In this document: piece by piece, positions 27,769 to 36,936 of the stretch | Numbering within the stretch: the first letter of the stretch is position 1 | How the letters are laid out: the number at the start of each line of letters is the position of its first letter | From: Bdellovibrionales bacterium RIFCSPHIGHO2_01_FULL_40_29 | GTDB taxonomy: Bacteria > Bdellovibrionota > Bdellovibrionia > Bdellovibrionales > Bdellovibrionaceae | Length of the DNA stretch: 64,000 nucleotides | Direction of reading: 5' to 3' | Assembly: GCA_001771815.1 (NCBI GenBank) | Contig: MEPU01000004.1 | Span: forward strand, 372,001 to 436,000 | Notes under the pieces: generated by a model | What the model was told of the DNA's origin: nothing | Databases searched by the model: none | Seen by the model: the letters and a program-made list of their open reading frames with translations, nothing else | Program-made: the position numbers and the translations under genes

Positions 27769-27951
27769 ATGCTTTGCAACCTTGCCAATTGGGATCGCGG
27801 TCTCCGTTTTTTCATTGCCGTTCTGGTACTTTCATATGCGATGGCTGGCGGTCCAAATTGGTTTTGGGTCTTAGGACTTTATGCCCTGGTCACGGCGGGC
27901 TGGGGTCTTTGTCCGATTTACTCTTTCCTTCGAATCAGAACTTTGCGATGA
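27769..27951 (+). CDS. Small inner-membrane protein (DUF2892-like)
   Basis: 60 residues. N-terminal NLANWDRGLRFF, one or two hydrophobic helices (about 13-50), a central Gly-Trp region and a closing CPIYSFL match the DUF2892 pattern of Asn-Asp-Arg-Arg start and Cys-Pro-Tyr end. The family sometimes occurs fused to rhodanese domains. It starts 3 bp after the glutaredoxin stop and is clearly in its operon. Function unknown; a role in sulfur or redox handling would suit the neighbours. Confidence 0.75.
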   Translation: MLCNLANWDRGLRFFIAVLVLSYAMAGGPNWFWVLGLYALVTAGWGLCPIYSFLRIRTLR

Positions 27952-27959
27952 TTTGACTT

Positions 27960-29330
27960 ATGGAAACAGCTCAAATCCCCTTAAAACAAAATCAAATTAA
28001 AACTGATCTTGAATCATTAAAATATTATGGAAAAGATTGGACCACCTATTTTGACATCAATGCATCAGCTGTTGTTTTTCCTGAAAGCACAAATGATGTG
28101 GTTGAGTTGGTTCGCTGGGCTCGCCAGAACAAAGTGGGTCTGGTTCCCTCTGGTGGTCGCACAGGCCTCAGTGGAGCGGCCTGCGCTACTCATGGCGAGG
28201 TTATTGTTTCTTTTGAAAAAATGAATCGTATTTTTGAATTTAATGCGCACGATTCTAGTGTCGACATTGAACCAGGTGTTATCACTGAAACTTTGCAAAA
28301 ATTTGCCCTCGAGAAAGGCTTAATCTATCCAGTAAATTTTGCTGCTGCAGGCTCATCTCATATGGGTGGAAATATTGCGACGAATGCCGGTGGAATTAAA
28401 GTTGTCCGTTATGGTCTGACTCGGGACTGGGTGATCGGCCTTCAAGTTGTCACAGGTACTGGTGACATTTTAGAACTCAATAATGGCCTGATAAAGAATG
28501 CGACTGGTTTAGATCTGCGCCATCTGTTTATTGGTAGCGAGGGAATTTTAGGATTTATTACTCGTGCTAAAATTAAACTGGCACCAGCTCCGCCGCCACT
28601 TAAAGTCATGGTCTTGGCATTGGATCAAATGTCCAGCGTGATGAAAGTTTTTTCTGAATTTAAAAAAAATCTAACTCTGCAAGCTTACGAGATGTTATCA
28701 GAAAAAGCGCTTCAATATGTTCTTGAAGGCACGGGTTTACCACGCCCTCTTGAAACTCAAAGCGAGTGGTATGTTATTTGCGAAGTTGAATGCGCCGACA
28801 ATTCTGCAGAAGAAAAAATAATGAGTGTCTTTGAAAGCTGCCTTGAAAAAGGTTGGATTTTAGATGGCGTTATTTCACAATCTGATATTCAAGCAAAAAC
28901 TTTTTGGCGTTACCGCGAAGATATTAGTGAAAGCTTATCCAAGTATTCTCCATACAAGAATGATATTTCGGTAGCGATTTCGAAAGTTCCTGATTTTATG
29001 TCAGATTTAGAAGCCGTCTTCAGCAAATCCTATCCCACATGGCAGGTTGTTTGGTTTGGCCACATTGGAGATGGAAATTTACATATCAATATTTTACGTC
29101 CTGATGGACTCAGCAAAGAAGCTTTTGTCACTGAGTGCCGCAAAGTGGATGTTTTGGTTTTTCAAGCAGTCAAAAAACAATTGGGAAGCATCTCAGCTGA
29201 ACATGGAGTTGGCCTCACAAAGAAATCATTTCTCCATTTCACCCGCTCTGAAAGTGAAATTGAAATCATGCGCCAGATTAAAAAAATTTTTGATCCTGAT
29301 AACATTATCAATCCCGGCAAAGTCATTTAA
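27960..29330 (+). CDS. FAD-linked 2-hydroxyacid dehydrogenase (GlcD/D2HGDH type)
   Basis: 456 residues. The FAD-binding type-4 domain has PSGGRTGLSGAA, GVITETLQKFA, GSSHMGGNIATNAGG and GSEGILGFIT. The C-terminal FAD-oxidase domain includes the metal-binding HIGDGNLHINIL, SAEHGVGLTKK and closing NPGKVI. Family members oxidise D-lactate, glycolate or D-2-hydroxyglutarate and pass electrons to quinone or a carrier. No GlcE/GlcF partner is present, so a single-subunit D-2-hydroxyglutarate or D-lactate dehydrogenase is most likely. It starts 8 bp after the small membrane protein. Confidence 0.9.
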   Translation: METAQIPLKQNQIKTDLESLKYYGKDWTTYFDINASAVVFPESTNDVVELVRWARQNKVGLVPSGGRTGLSGAACATHGEVIVSFEKMNRIFEFNAHDSSVDIEPGVITETLQKFALEKGLIYPVNFAAAGSSHMGGNIATNAGGIKVVRYGLTRDWVIGLQVVTGTGDILELNNGLIKNATGLDLRHLFIGSEGILGFITRAKIKLAPAPPPLKVMVLALDQMSSVMKVFSEFKKNLTLQAYEMLSEKALQYVLEGTGLPRPLETQSEWYVICEVECADNSAEEKIMSVFESCLEKGWILDGVISQSDIQAKTFWRYREDISESLSKYSPYKNDISVAISKVPDFMSDLEAVFSKSYPTWQVVWFGHIGDGNLHINILRPDGLSKEAFVTECRKVDVLVFQAVKKQLGSISAEHGVGLTKKSFLHFTRSESEIEIMRQIKKIFDPDNIINPGKVI

Positions 29331-29355
29331 ATTCACTTTTCGCTGACGACATACT

Positions 29356-30444
29356 TTATTGTGGAAACAGATTCACCTGAGGAATGAGTTCTTTTGTGAT
29401 GGATGGTCCTGCCCATTTTAATTGTGCTACAGAATAACCGGCATTTTCAAAATATTCCATGACAACTGAAACATAGGTCCCACCCTCAAGCACAATCGGT
29501 GCTGAAGCATTTTCAGCCGAAGCATGCAGCGTCCAGTTTTCGACAACCAAGTTGCCATCAATGGATAATCGAACACCGTCATCCGACTGCGTGTAAAACG
29601 TATATGATCCAGTGGTTGGAATATAAATGCGACCAGTCCACCGTATTCCAAAGTAAAGAGGTTGCCCAAGATTATTAATTCCCGTGCTCCAATCAAAATA
29701 TACCTGAGAATCAATGCGTGATCCAAAAAGCACTTCGAAGGGATCTTGAATATTATTTGAAGCCCAAGGTCCAGTTGTAAAACTATAATATGTTCCAAGC
29801 AGGCCGACTCCTTTAGGAGTTGCTCCCAATGTTTCAGACGGCGAGACCGTTACGGATGTGGCCACGGATTGAGAACTAAACGATGCCGTGATGTTTGCTG
29901 TGCCCGAGCTTCCCGCCGAAACTGTTCCCACTGAAGCCGTCGAGACAGCACTATCAGTTGATGACCAAGTAACATAGTTGGTCATCTCAAGAGCGAAAAC
30001 ATAATCAAGTGAATCCACAAAATTTCCATACACTTGAATGGTCTGCGCCTGTCCTGGGCGCATCGTTAAATTGGTCTTTGTTAATGTTAAACTTTGAAGT
30101 GTTGCGGGAACAATTGTGACTGGAATCGTGACTGACTGTTCGTCGTAAGTGCATGTGATATTCAAGCGAACGACGCTGGTCCCTGTGTAGTTATTTGAAA
30201 CCTGACCATTGGTAATTGTAACAATTGGATTATCCGAAGTGCATGCTGCTGCTGATGTCAAATCAAGTGTTCCTCGTAAAGTATCCAATCCGGTCACCTG
30301 CAGTGATGTGGTTATACTTTTGGGGACAATAATATTGTCCGGAGAAACTGAAATCGTCACTTCCGAAGACGGTGCGACGCCTTCTGAACGACCACAAGCA
30401 AATAGAAACAGACTTAAGCTAATAAAAATTAAATGTTTTACCAC
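29356..30444 (-). CDS. Lipoprotein with Ig-like repeats and a PA14 domain
   Basis: 362 residues. A lipobox ends at Cys17 (LFLFACGRS). Two bacterial Ig-like (BIG2-type) modules follow (about 30-115 and 115-205; SLTLTKTNLTMRPGQ and VTWSSTDSAVSTAS). A PA14 domain covers about 210-360, with WTGRIYIPTTGSYTF and SDDGVRLSIDGNLVVENW. PA14 domains usually bind carbohydrates, so a surface adhesin or glycan-binding role is likely. The start appears to be GTG 30444, which has no strong ribosome site. It is 76 bp downstream of serA on the same strand. Confidence 0.82.
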   Translation of the reverse strand: MVKHLIFISLSLFLFACGRSEGVAPSSEVTISVSPDNIIVPKSITTSLQVTGLDTLRGTLDLTSAAACTSDNPIVTITNGQVSNNYTGTSVVRLNITCTYDEQSVTIPVTIVPATLQSLTLTKTNLTMRPGQAQTIQVYGNFVDSLDYVFALEMTNYVTWSSTDSAVSTASVGTVSAGSSGTANITASFSSQSVATSVTVSPSETLGATPKGVGLLGTYYSFTTGPWASNNIQDPFEVLFGSRIDSQVYFDWSTGINNLGQPLYFGIRWTGRIYIPTTGSYTFYTQSDDGVRLSIDGNLVVENWTLHASAENASAPIVLEGGTYVSVVMEYFENAGYSVAQLKWAGPSITKELIPQVNLFPQ

Positions 30445-30520
30445 AAATGACTTATCGACCCTTTTTTAGTCAAAGTTTAGTCAATTTTTAAAAGTTTTAA
30501 CTATTATCTCAAAATGAGAT

Positions 30521-31738
30521 TTAAAATATTTGGCGTGTCTTAATACTGCGCTTTGAGCTTTGAATTTGATTTACCAAGTGAGTCACGCTGGCTTTAGCCT
30601 GATCCATTTCTAAATCAACAACAAGGTAACCCACCTTTTGATCTGTTGATAAATACTGAGCTTGGATATTGGCTTGCGCTGCAGAAATAAATCCATTGAG
30701 CTCGCCAAGCACACCGGGCTCATTGCGATGCACATTCATAATTCGAGTCACATGGGTTCTTTGAACAAGATCAATATTCGGAAAATTTACAGCTCCAGCC
30801 GTAGTTCCAAACTGCATAAATTTTCGAAAACTCTCAGCGACCTCTAATCCAATCGAGTATTGAGCCTCTTCTGTACTGCCACCAATATGTGGAGTTAAAA
30901 TAACATTTTTCAACCCTTGCAATGGAGATTTGAATTTTTCTTTGTTTGAAGACGGCTCTTCCGGAAACACATCCAATGCACATCCTGCAATATGTTTTGA
31001 TTCCAAAGATGCGACTAAGGCCTCAATATCCACGACTGTTCCGCGCGAAGCATTGATTAAGTAGCTGCCCTTTTTCATTTTTGCCAACTGAGTGGCGGCA
31101 ATCATATTCTTTGTTTGTGCAGTTTCTGGCACATGCAAACTGACGAAATCTGATTCCTTTAATAAATCTTTCAAATGATTTCGAGCTTGCGCATTTCCTA
31201 AAGGCAATTTCTTGATCACATCATAAAACAACACGCGCAGTCCCAATGATTCAGCTAAAATACTGACCTGACTGCCAATATGACCATACCCAATGATTCC
31301 CAAAGTTTTTCCGCGCACCTCAAATGATCCATCAGCGGACTTCACCCATTCGCCTTGATGAGCAAAAGTATTGCGATCACCTAGCTGTCGCGACAGACAA
31401 ATCATTTCGGCGATCACCAACTCAGCCACCGATCGTGTATTACTATGAGGAGCATTAAAAACAGGAATGCCCAGATGATTTGCCGTACTCAATTTAATTT
31501 GATTTGTTCCGATACAAAAAGCTCCAATAGCCAAAAGATGAGGATTCTCATTTAGAATGACATCTGTGATTTCAGACTTAGAGCGAATCCCTAAAATATC
31601 ATAATTTTTTAAAAGCTGGATATACTCTGATTCTGATGGAGCATGAGTTAACAGATCGACATGATAGCCCTCTTCAAGAAGACGGGTTTTTGCAATCGCA
31701 TGAATATTCTCAGTCAGTAAAATTCGAGTTTTTGTCAT
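30521..31738 (-). CDS. serA: D-3-phosphoglycerate dehydrogenase
   Basis: 405 residues. First step of serine synthesis: oxidises 3-phosphoglycerate with NAD. The NAD fold has GIIGYGHIGSQVSILAESLG, catalytic Arg in INASRGTVVD, Glu in DVFPEEPSSN and His in LTPHIGGSTEEAQ. A C-terminal ACT domain (about 330-400, RIMNVHRNEPGVLGELN) allows serine feedback. The size and lack of an intervening domain match the E. coli-type enzyme. It is divergent from the sigma-54 activator gene. Confidence 0.96.
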   Translation of the reverse strand: MTKTRILLTENIHAIAKTRLLEEGYHVDLLTHAPSESEYIQLLKNYDILGIRSKSEITDVILNENPHLLAIGAFCIGTNQIKLSTANHLGIPVFNAPHSNTRSVAELVIAEMICLSRQLGDRNTFAHQGEWVKSADGSFEVRGKTLGIIGYGHIGSQVSILAESLGLRVLFYDVIKKLPLGNAQARNHLKDLLKESDFVSLHVPETAQTKNMIAATQLAKMKKGSYLINASRGTVVDIEALVASLESKHIAGCALDVFPEEPSSNKEKFKSPLQGLKNVILTPHIGGSTEEAQYSIGLEVAESFRKFMQFGTTAGAVNFPNIDLVQRTHVTRIMNVHRNEPGVLGELNGFISAAQANIQAQYLSTDQKVGYLVVDLEMDQAKASVTHLVNQIQSSKRSIKTRQIF

Positions 31739-31853
31739 AGAATAAGTCTAAAAAACACTCGGCATTTTGTCTTTACTTTTAGATATCGTAATTTACTTAA
31801 TGCGCGTTGCGGTAAATGTTTCGCTCAGTAGGTTCCTCATTCACACTGTTATT

Positions 31854-33197
31854 ATGTCCAATACTCCACTGAATTTGCTGATAGTTGAAGATGATCAAAT
31901 ACTAGCCACATCGTTAAAAATGATGGCACCTGACGGATTCAAAGTTTATTTGGTTCAAAAACCAGAACTGATCCCCGATCATGTCTTTTTTCATGGCGCA
32001 CTGGTCGATATGCATTTGACAGTCCAAAGCCATTCCGAACCCGATGGCCCCATAGTTATTCAAAAACTTATTAAAAAAAATCCACAAACTGAAATTGTCG
32101 CCATGTCCGGAATATTAGATCGAGCCTTGATGGAAAAAGCGATCAAAGCCGGTGCCCAAAGGTTTTTAGCAAAGCCTCTTTTAGCCGAAGAGGTCATTGC
32201 CGTGTTAGAGAAAATTGAAGCCTACTGGAATTTACGTCAATTCACTTATGAAAAGTTTTCGACTAAAAATCATTTGGTTGGAAAAAGTCACGAAACCGAT
32301 CTGCTTCGTAAAAAAATTGCTCAATTAAAAATGGAACGAACCGCGATTCTTATCGAAGGCGAAACAGGCACTGGAAAAGAAGTCGTCGCGCAATTGATTG
32401 CCGGACAAGACGGACAAAAACCTTTTGTTTCAGTGAATTGTTCTGCAGTTACAGACACTCTGTTTGAAAGTGAATTTTTTGGTCATGTCAAAGGCGCCTT
32501 CACCGGTGCCGACACCAATAAAATAGGCTATTGCGAGGCCGCCCATGGTGGGAACTTGTTTCTTGATGAAATCGAGGCCTTGCCACTCAATCAACAGGCT
32601 AAACTTTTGCGTTTTATTGAATCTGGAGAATTTAAAAAAGTCGGCGGGAAAGAGAATCAGTTTTCCCAAACTCGAATTATTGCAGCAAGCAATATTCCGC
32701 TCAAAACACTTATTGCTGATAAAAAGTTTCGCGAAGATCTTTACTTCAGATTAAGCGCCAATCTAATTGAAATTGCCCCCCTCAGAAATCGCCAAGACGA
32801 CATTTTTGAGTTGGCCAATTATTTTATCGACTTAGAAAAACCCCGCCGCAATAAAGAACTTGATCCTGAAGCCATCGAAGTCTTAGCTTCCTACTCTTGG
32901 CCAGGAAATGTGCGCGAACTGAAGCGAATCTGCGAACAATTGGTTCTGACCTCGCCACTACCGATCATCCGAAGCGATGATGTTCGTAATTTGATTTTTC
33001 GTCCAAATACAACGGCAAGCGTAGAAGAATTTGACCACACACAATCCCTTGAATATTTTTTAAATACAAAAGAAAAGCAGTTTATCGAAAATAGTCTTCA
33101 AAAAACCAAGGATATCGAAAAATCTGCGGAGCTCTTGAAAATATCTAAATCCAATTTGTACAAGAAAATAAAGGACCTGGGAATTCAATATGAATAA
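31854..33197 (+). CDS. NtrC-family sigma-54-dependent response regulator
   Basis: 447 residues from ATG 31854; the frame opens earlier (31767) but that part is not receiver-like. The receiver (about 6-125) has VEDD, Asp52 in LVDMHL and Lys107 in FLAKP. The AAA+ domain (about 140-380) has Walker A GETGTGKE (169-175), GAFTGA at 214-219, which contacts sigma-54, and Walker B FLDEIEALP. The C-terminal Fis-type helix-turn-helix ends the protein (EKSAELLKISKSNLYKKI). It activates sigma-54 promoters after phosphorylation. No kinase is adjacent. It overlaps the next gene by 8 bp. Confidence 0.94.
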   Translation: MSNTPLNLLIVEDDQILATSLKMMAPDGFKVYLVQKPELIPDHVFFHGALVDMHLTVQSHSEPDGPIVIQKLIKKNPQTEIVAMSGILDRALMEKAIKAGAQRFLAKPLLAEEVIAVLEKIEAYWNLRQFTYEKFSTKNHLVGKSHETDLLRKKIAQLKMERTAILIEGETGTGKEVVAQLIAGQDGQKPFVSVNCSAVTDTLFESEFFGHVKGAFTGADTNKIGYCEAAHGGNLFLDEIEALPLNQQAKLLRFIESGEFKKVGGKENQFSQTRIIAASNIPLKTLIADKKFREDLYFRLSANLIEIAPLRNRQDDIFELANYFIDLEKPRRNKELDPEAIEVLASYSWPGNVRELKRICEQLVLTSPLPIIRSDDVRNLIFRPNTTASVEEFDHTQSLEYFLNTKEKQFIENSLQKTKDIEKSAELLKISKSNLYKKIKDLGIQYE

Positions 33198-34113
33198 TTT
33201 ATTTACAGCTTCAGCCGCCTGGGATGATCCCGCCTACCAACAAACAGCACTGATCGTTTTGCTTGTTATCTTTATCGGAGCTGCCGTTAACTTTTTTTTC
33301 CGAAAGAAGAATCAATATTCCCGCGTCGCCTGGGCGTCGATAAAAAGCTGGCTGGTTTTGGCACCTTTGATGTTTGGACTGATGGGTTTACGTCAACCGT
33401 TCCCGATTTTGGTGCTAACAGCCTTTGCGCTATTTGGAGCCAAAGTTTATTTTCAAATCATGGGTATGTTTCACCAATCCTATTTTGTTTATATTTGTTA
33501 CGCTGGAATTGCGGGACTCGGAGTATTCAGTCAGATGAATAATCTGACTCTGTATAATGAAATGCCGATGGCTGTTCTTGGCTTAAGCTGCTTGGTTCCT
33601 TTGGTGCAACGAAACTATAAAAATATGATTCAGTATATTTCACTGACCTTGCTCGGATTTATTTTTCTAGGCTGGTCGTTCATGCATTTAGCACTGATTC
33701 TTAATTTTGAAAGCGGATTGTATCAGGTGATGTACTTGCTTATTTTGACTGAGTTTTGTGACAATACCAACTTATCCATCAGTCGTTATTTTAAAGGACC
33801 CAAGATAGTTAGCGAAATCAACAGCAAACGAACCTGGCTATCCACTTTGACTGCAATTGGACTGACGATTATTTTGGCCTATGGTATGCGCCATTTATTG
33901 CCTGATCGAAGTGACAAGTATTGGTTGGCTGCTGGTTTAATTGCTTCATTCGGTGGAGTGGTCGGCGACTTAGTGATGTCTGTCATCCGCCGCGATGCAG
34001 GTGTTAAAATTGTTGGATCCTTCATTATTGGACGAGGTGATTTTTTACAACGTGTGGACAGATTGATTTTTGTGGCTCCAATTTATTACTTTGTTATGGT
34101 GGCTCTCAGCTAA
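33190..34113 (+). CDS. Phosphatidate cytidylyltransferase (CdsA-like)
   Basis: 307 residues with about eight membrane helices. The C-terminal block GDLVMSVIRRDAGVKIVG followed by GRGDFLQRVDRL matches the CdsA signature (Ser-x2-Lys/Arg-Arg-Asp, then Asp-Arg-x-Asp), with variations. CdsA makes CDP-diacylglycerol from phosphatidate and CTP. The next gene is an acylglycerol-phosphate acyltransferase, which produces phosphatidate, so substrate and product genes sit together. Because the signature is not perfect, a second CdsA elsewhere in the genome is possible. It overlaps the regulator gene by 8 bp. Confidence 0.85.
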   Translation: MNNLFTASAAWDDPAYQQTALIVLLVIFIGAAVNFFFRKKNQYSRVAWASIKSWLVLAPLMFGLMGLRQPFPILVLTAFALFGAKVYFQIMGMFHQSYFVYICYAGIAGLGVFSQMNNLTLYNEMPMAVLGLSCLVPLVQRNYKNMIQYISLTLLGFIFLGWSFMHLALILNFESGLYQVMYLLILTEFCDNTNLSISRYFKGPKIVSEINSKRTWLSTLTAIGLTIILAYGMRHLLPDRSDKYWLAAGLIASFGGVVGDLVMSVIRRDAGVKIVGSFIIGRGDFLQRVDRLIFVAPIYYFVMVALS

Positions 34114-34123
34114 TTAGGAATTT

Positions 34124-34939
34124 ATGCGCGAATGGAATTATGACAATGATCAGTGGACAAAGTTGCCTGGATATATCAAGCATTTGCCACTCTTCACCCA
34201 ACATTACGATTTAACCAGCCGTCTCATTCGATTTCTATGGTCGTTGATTTTGAAAAATTGGTTCTACACATTCTATATTCGCCTTGAAGTCAAAGGTGGA
34301 AATTTTAATGATCTTTACAAAACTTATAAAAAACTAATTATCATTTCAAATCATGCCTCGCATTTGGATGCCACATCCATTGCCGGTGCGATTCCCCGCG
34401 CCCACTGGATGGACTTATATATGGCGGCGGCTAAAGATTATTTTTTTTCAAACCCTTTATTTACATTTTTTTCTCAGCACTGTTTAGGTGCCATTCCTAT
34501 CGATCGCAAAGATCGCAAAGGCGAAGCCGTTCAATTGATTATCACATTACTCACTCAACTCGAACGAATGTGGCTTATTATTTTTCCCGAAGGAACTCGT
34601 TCTAAAGATGGCAAGGTTCACGAATTCAAAAGAGGTATCAGTATTTTTGCACAGAAAACTGGAACTCCTATTTTATTTCTCTACATTGAAGGCAATTCTC
34701 GGCTATGGCCAAAAGGTGCGATCTTTGCAAAACCTGGAAAGTTAACCTTGCATATCGGTCCAGTTCAAGAACCGACCTCGATCGGTGAAGTGTACAAAAA
34801 CTACTTGAACTGGGTTAAAACCATTGACCCTTCGGTGCTTCCAGACGATATGACCGAAGAGAATGAAATAGCTTCCGAGCAGTCCACACTACAAGATACG
34901 GAGGGTGATGATGACTCAACCACAAACAATCAAGATTAA
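34124..34939 (+). CDS. 1-acyl-sn-glycerol-3-phosphate acyltransferase (PlsC-type)
   Basis: 271 residues. Acylates lysophosphatidate to phosphatidate at the inner membrane. The acyltransferase motifs are NHASHLDATSI (NHx4D, catalytic His and Asp), AIPIDRKDR and FPEGTRSKDGKVHEFKRG. A hydrophobic segment near 30-50 anchors the protein. The C-terminal 35 residues are acidic and poorly conserved, and they overlap the next gene. It is placed between a CdsA-like gene and a metallo-hydrolase gene in one transcript. Confidence 0.92.
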   Translation: MREWNYDNDQWTKLPGYIKHLPLFTQHYDLTSRLIRFLWSLILKNWFYTFYIRLEVKGGNFNDLYKTYKKLIIISNHASHLDATSIAGAIPRAHWMDLYMAAAKDYFFSNPLFTFFSQHCLGAIPIDRKDRKGEAVQLIITLLTQLERMWLIIFPEGTRSKDGKVHEFKRGISIFAQKTGTPILFLYIEGNSRLWPKGAIFAKPGKLTLHIGPVQEPTSIGEVYKNYLNWVKTIDPSVLPDDMTEENEIASEQSTLQDTEGDDDSTTNNQD

Positions 34940-35804
34940 TATTGCTGGCTATGAAGTTTGCCCCGTTCCCACGGGTCTTTTTGGCTTGGACGGCGGCGCG
35001 ATGTTCGGTGTTGTCCCTAAAGTCCTATGGCAGAAATCAAACCCTGCCGACGAAAATAACCGCATTCCCATGGAAGCTCGCGCCCTGCTGCTCAAATCAA
35101 AAGACCGCGCCATTTTGATTGATACCGGAAATGGCTCTGATTTTATTGCCAAGTACGGCGAAAAAATGGGTTCCAAATTTTCCGAAATGTATGCTCTGGA
35201 CAAATCAGGACCAAACCTAATTTCATCATTAAAAAAATATGATCTTGAGCCTGAACAAATCACCGATGTTATTCTTACGCACCTGCACTTTGACCATGCC
35301 GGAGGCGCTACCACCGAGCGAAATGGAAAAATTGTTCCCACGTTTCCAAATGCCAAATACTACGTGCAAAAGAAAAATTTGCAGACAGCACTCCATCCCA
35401 ATATCCGAGAAAAATCCAGCTATTTTGCAATCAACTACCAACCCTTGATAGATCACAATTGTTTGATCGAAGTTGATGGAAACCAAAAAAATATTATCCC
35501 AGGAATTTCATTGATGATTTCGAATGGTCACACCGAAGCCCACCAAGTCGTGATTATCGAAGACAGCGAGACAGCACTTTACTATTGTGGTGATGTTGTT
35601 CCCACCAGCAGCCATGTTCGCTTGGCCTGGGTGATGGGTTATGACTTATATCCGATGCAACTTATCGAAGAGAAAAAAAATCTTCTCGAGCAAGCACTTC
35701 AGAAAAAAACCTATCTTTACTTTGAACATGATCCCTACTGTGATGCCGCCACAATCGAACGCAACAAAGACGATTTTGCAGTGAAAGAGCGATTCCTCCT
35801 GTGA
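34911..35804 (+). CDS. Metallo-beta-lactamase-fold hydrolase (lactonase-like)
   Basis: 297 residues. The HxHxDH zinc motif is THLHFDHAGG (about residues 124-133), with further ligands in SNGHTEAHQ, YYCGDVVPT and YFEHDPY. The layout resembles the AHL-lactonase and related esterase branch of the family. No signal peptide is visible, so it is cytoplasmic. The start is taken at ATG 34911, with GGAGG 6 nt upstream; GTG 34905 and ATG 34908 are too close to it. It overlaps plsC by 29 bp. The substrate is unknown; quorum-signal hydrolysis is only one possibility. Confidence 0.85.
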   Translation: MTQPQTIKINIAGYEVCPVPTGLFGLDGGAMFGVVPKVLWQKSNPADENNRIPMEARALLLKSKDRAILIDTGNGSDFIAKYGEKMGSKFSEMYALDKSGPNLISSLKKYDLEPEQITDVILTHLHFDHAGGATTERNGKIVPTFPNAKYYVQKKNLQTALHPNIREKSSYFAINYQPLIDHNCLIEVDGNQKNIIPGISLMISNGHTEAHQVVIIEDSETALYYCGDVVPTSSHVRLAWVMGYDLYPMQLIEEKKNLLEQALQKKTYLYFEHDPYCDAATIERNKDDFAVKERFLL

Positions 35805-36583
35805 TAAAAAAATTTTTTACTTCTCTTTCTGAAGAATTTTCCGAGATCCTCTTTGCCGCATCGAGTTTGGCCTATTCCACACTGCTGTCCATTGTTCCAT
35901 TCTTGGTTGTCGTCCTTGCTGTTTTTCAAATGGGTGTGGGCTTAGAAACATTTTACCCCAAAATCGAAGTGCTTTTTACAACCTACCTCAAAGAAGCCAC
36001 TGGAAGCCTTGCCAGCGACTACATCAAGGCAGCCATCAGCACGATTAAACCAAAAACAATGGGTATTACTGGATTACTACTTTTACTATTTACCTCGCTG
36101 GGATTGATTCGAAATATCGACACGGCTTTTCACCGCATGTGGAAAATGAAAATCAATCGTCCCCTTTACCGTCGTGTTCTTTTTTATTGGATCATCCTGC
36201 TTGCTGTTCCGGTATGTTTGGCGCTGGTGGTGGGGCTTCGTTCGGCGTCGTACTTCAATCACGTTAGCGAATCTATCGAAGATCAGTTCATGTTTTCAAT
36301 CTGGACCACACTTTTTTTATGGCTGATGTTCACGATCATACCCAATGTAAAGGTCAAGGTGATGGCATCACTTCCACCAGCGATCCTGGTTAGTATTGCC
36401 CTGAATATTGTTCAATCATCATTTATATGGGCCTCATTAAAAGTCTTTCGAAAAAACAAGATTTACGGATCTCTGGCTTCTTTTCCGATCTTTCTGCTCT
36501 GGCTTCTCGTCGTTTGGTGCGTGATTCTATGTGGAGTTTCTCTGTGCTCTTTTTTACAGCAAAAAATCCTGAAAAGGCCTTAA
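35801..36583 (+). CDS. YihY/BrkB-family membrane protein
   Basis: 260 residues with six predicted membrane helices. AASSLAYSTLLSIVPFLVVVL near the start is the family hallmark, followed by SLGLIRNIDTAFHRMWKM and a C-terminal FPIFLLWLLVVWCVILCGVSL. It was once proposed to be RNase BN, later shown incorrect; the role remains unclear. The start is GTG 35801, overlapping the metallo-hydrolase stop as GTGA. It closes the cdsA-plsC cluster, and tRNA-Arg follows 49 bp later. Confidence 0.9.
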   Translation: MIKKFFTSLSEEFSEILFAASSLAYSTLLSIVPFLVVVLAVFQMGVGLETFYPKIEVLFTTYLKEATGSLASDYIKAAISTIKPKTMGITGLLLLLFTSLGLIRNIDTAFHRMWKMKINRPLYRRVLFYWIILLAVPVCLALVVGLRSASYFNHVSESIEDQFMFSIWTTLFLWLMFTIIPNVKVKVMASLPPAILVSIALNIVQSSFIWASLKVFRKNKIYGSLASFPIFLLWLLVVWCVILCGVSLCSFLQQKILKRP

Positions 36584-36632
36584 CAAAATCAAAACCCTTT
36601 GTTAAGTTGAACTCAGTTTTTAATCCATACAC

Positions 36633-36709
<77 letters not shown>

Positions 36710-36730
36710 ATTTTTTTTGAACTAAATTTA

Positions 36731-36889
36731 TTACGATTTTTCAATATGACCTGGTTGACGCTTAAGATCGCGAATCAGAAGTTCATTATGTTTACTTATT
36801 GGTAACAATTTAAAATCCTCAATGTGCATTTTATCATAGATATATCGAATCAACAATTCAGAAATCCAAGACCATATCCACTTACTCAA
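36731..36889 (-). CDS. Possible small protein or gene remnant beside tRNA-Arg
   Basis: Within the 227 bp between tRNA-Arg and the next gene, one minus-strand frame stays open for over 60 codons and reads like protein: WIWSWISELLIRYIYDK, then IEDFKLLPISKHNELLIRDL, ending QPGHIEKS. With TTG 36889 as start it is 52 residues, with ATG 36829 it is 32. The ending loosely resembles the small Arg-rich DUF1127-type proteins. No good ribosome site is seen, so this could be a relict. Confidence 0.35.
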   Translation of the reverse strand: MSKWIWSWISELLIRYIYDKMHIEDFKLLPISKHNELLIRDLKRQPGHIEKS

Positions 36890-36936
36890 ACTGATCTTGC
36901 TAAAGAACTTGGCGACTAATTAAGCTCATCAAAGTA

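Noticed and set aside
31806-31831. Weak -24/-12-like site upstream of the sigma-54 activator gene (GG-TAAATGTTTC-GC)
   Set aside because: Only the spacing and a few bases match; it illustrates how often such weak matches arise by chance.
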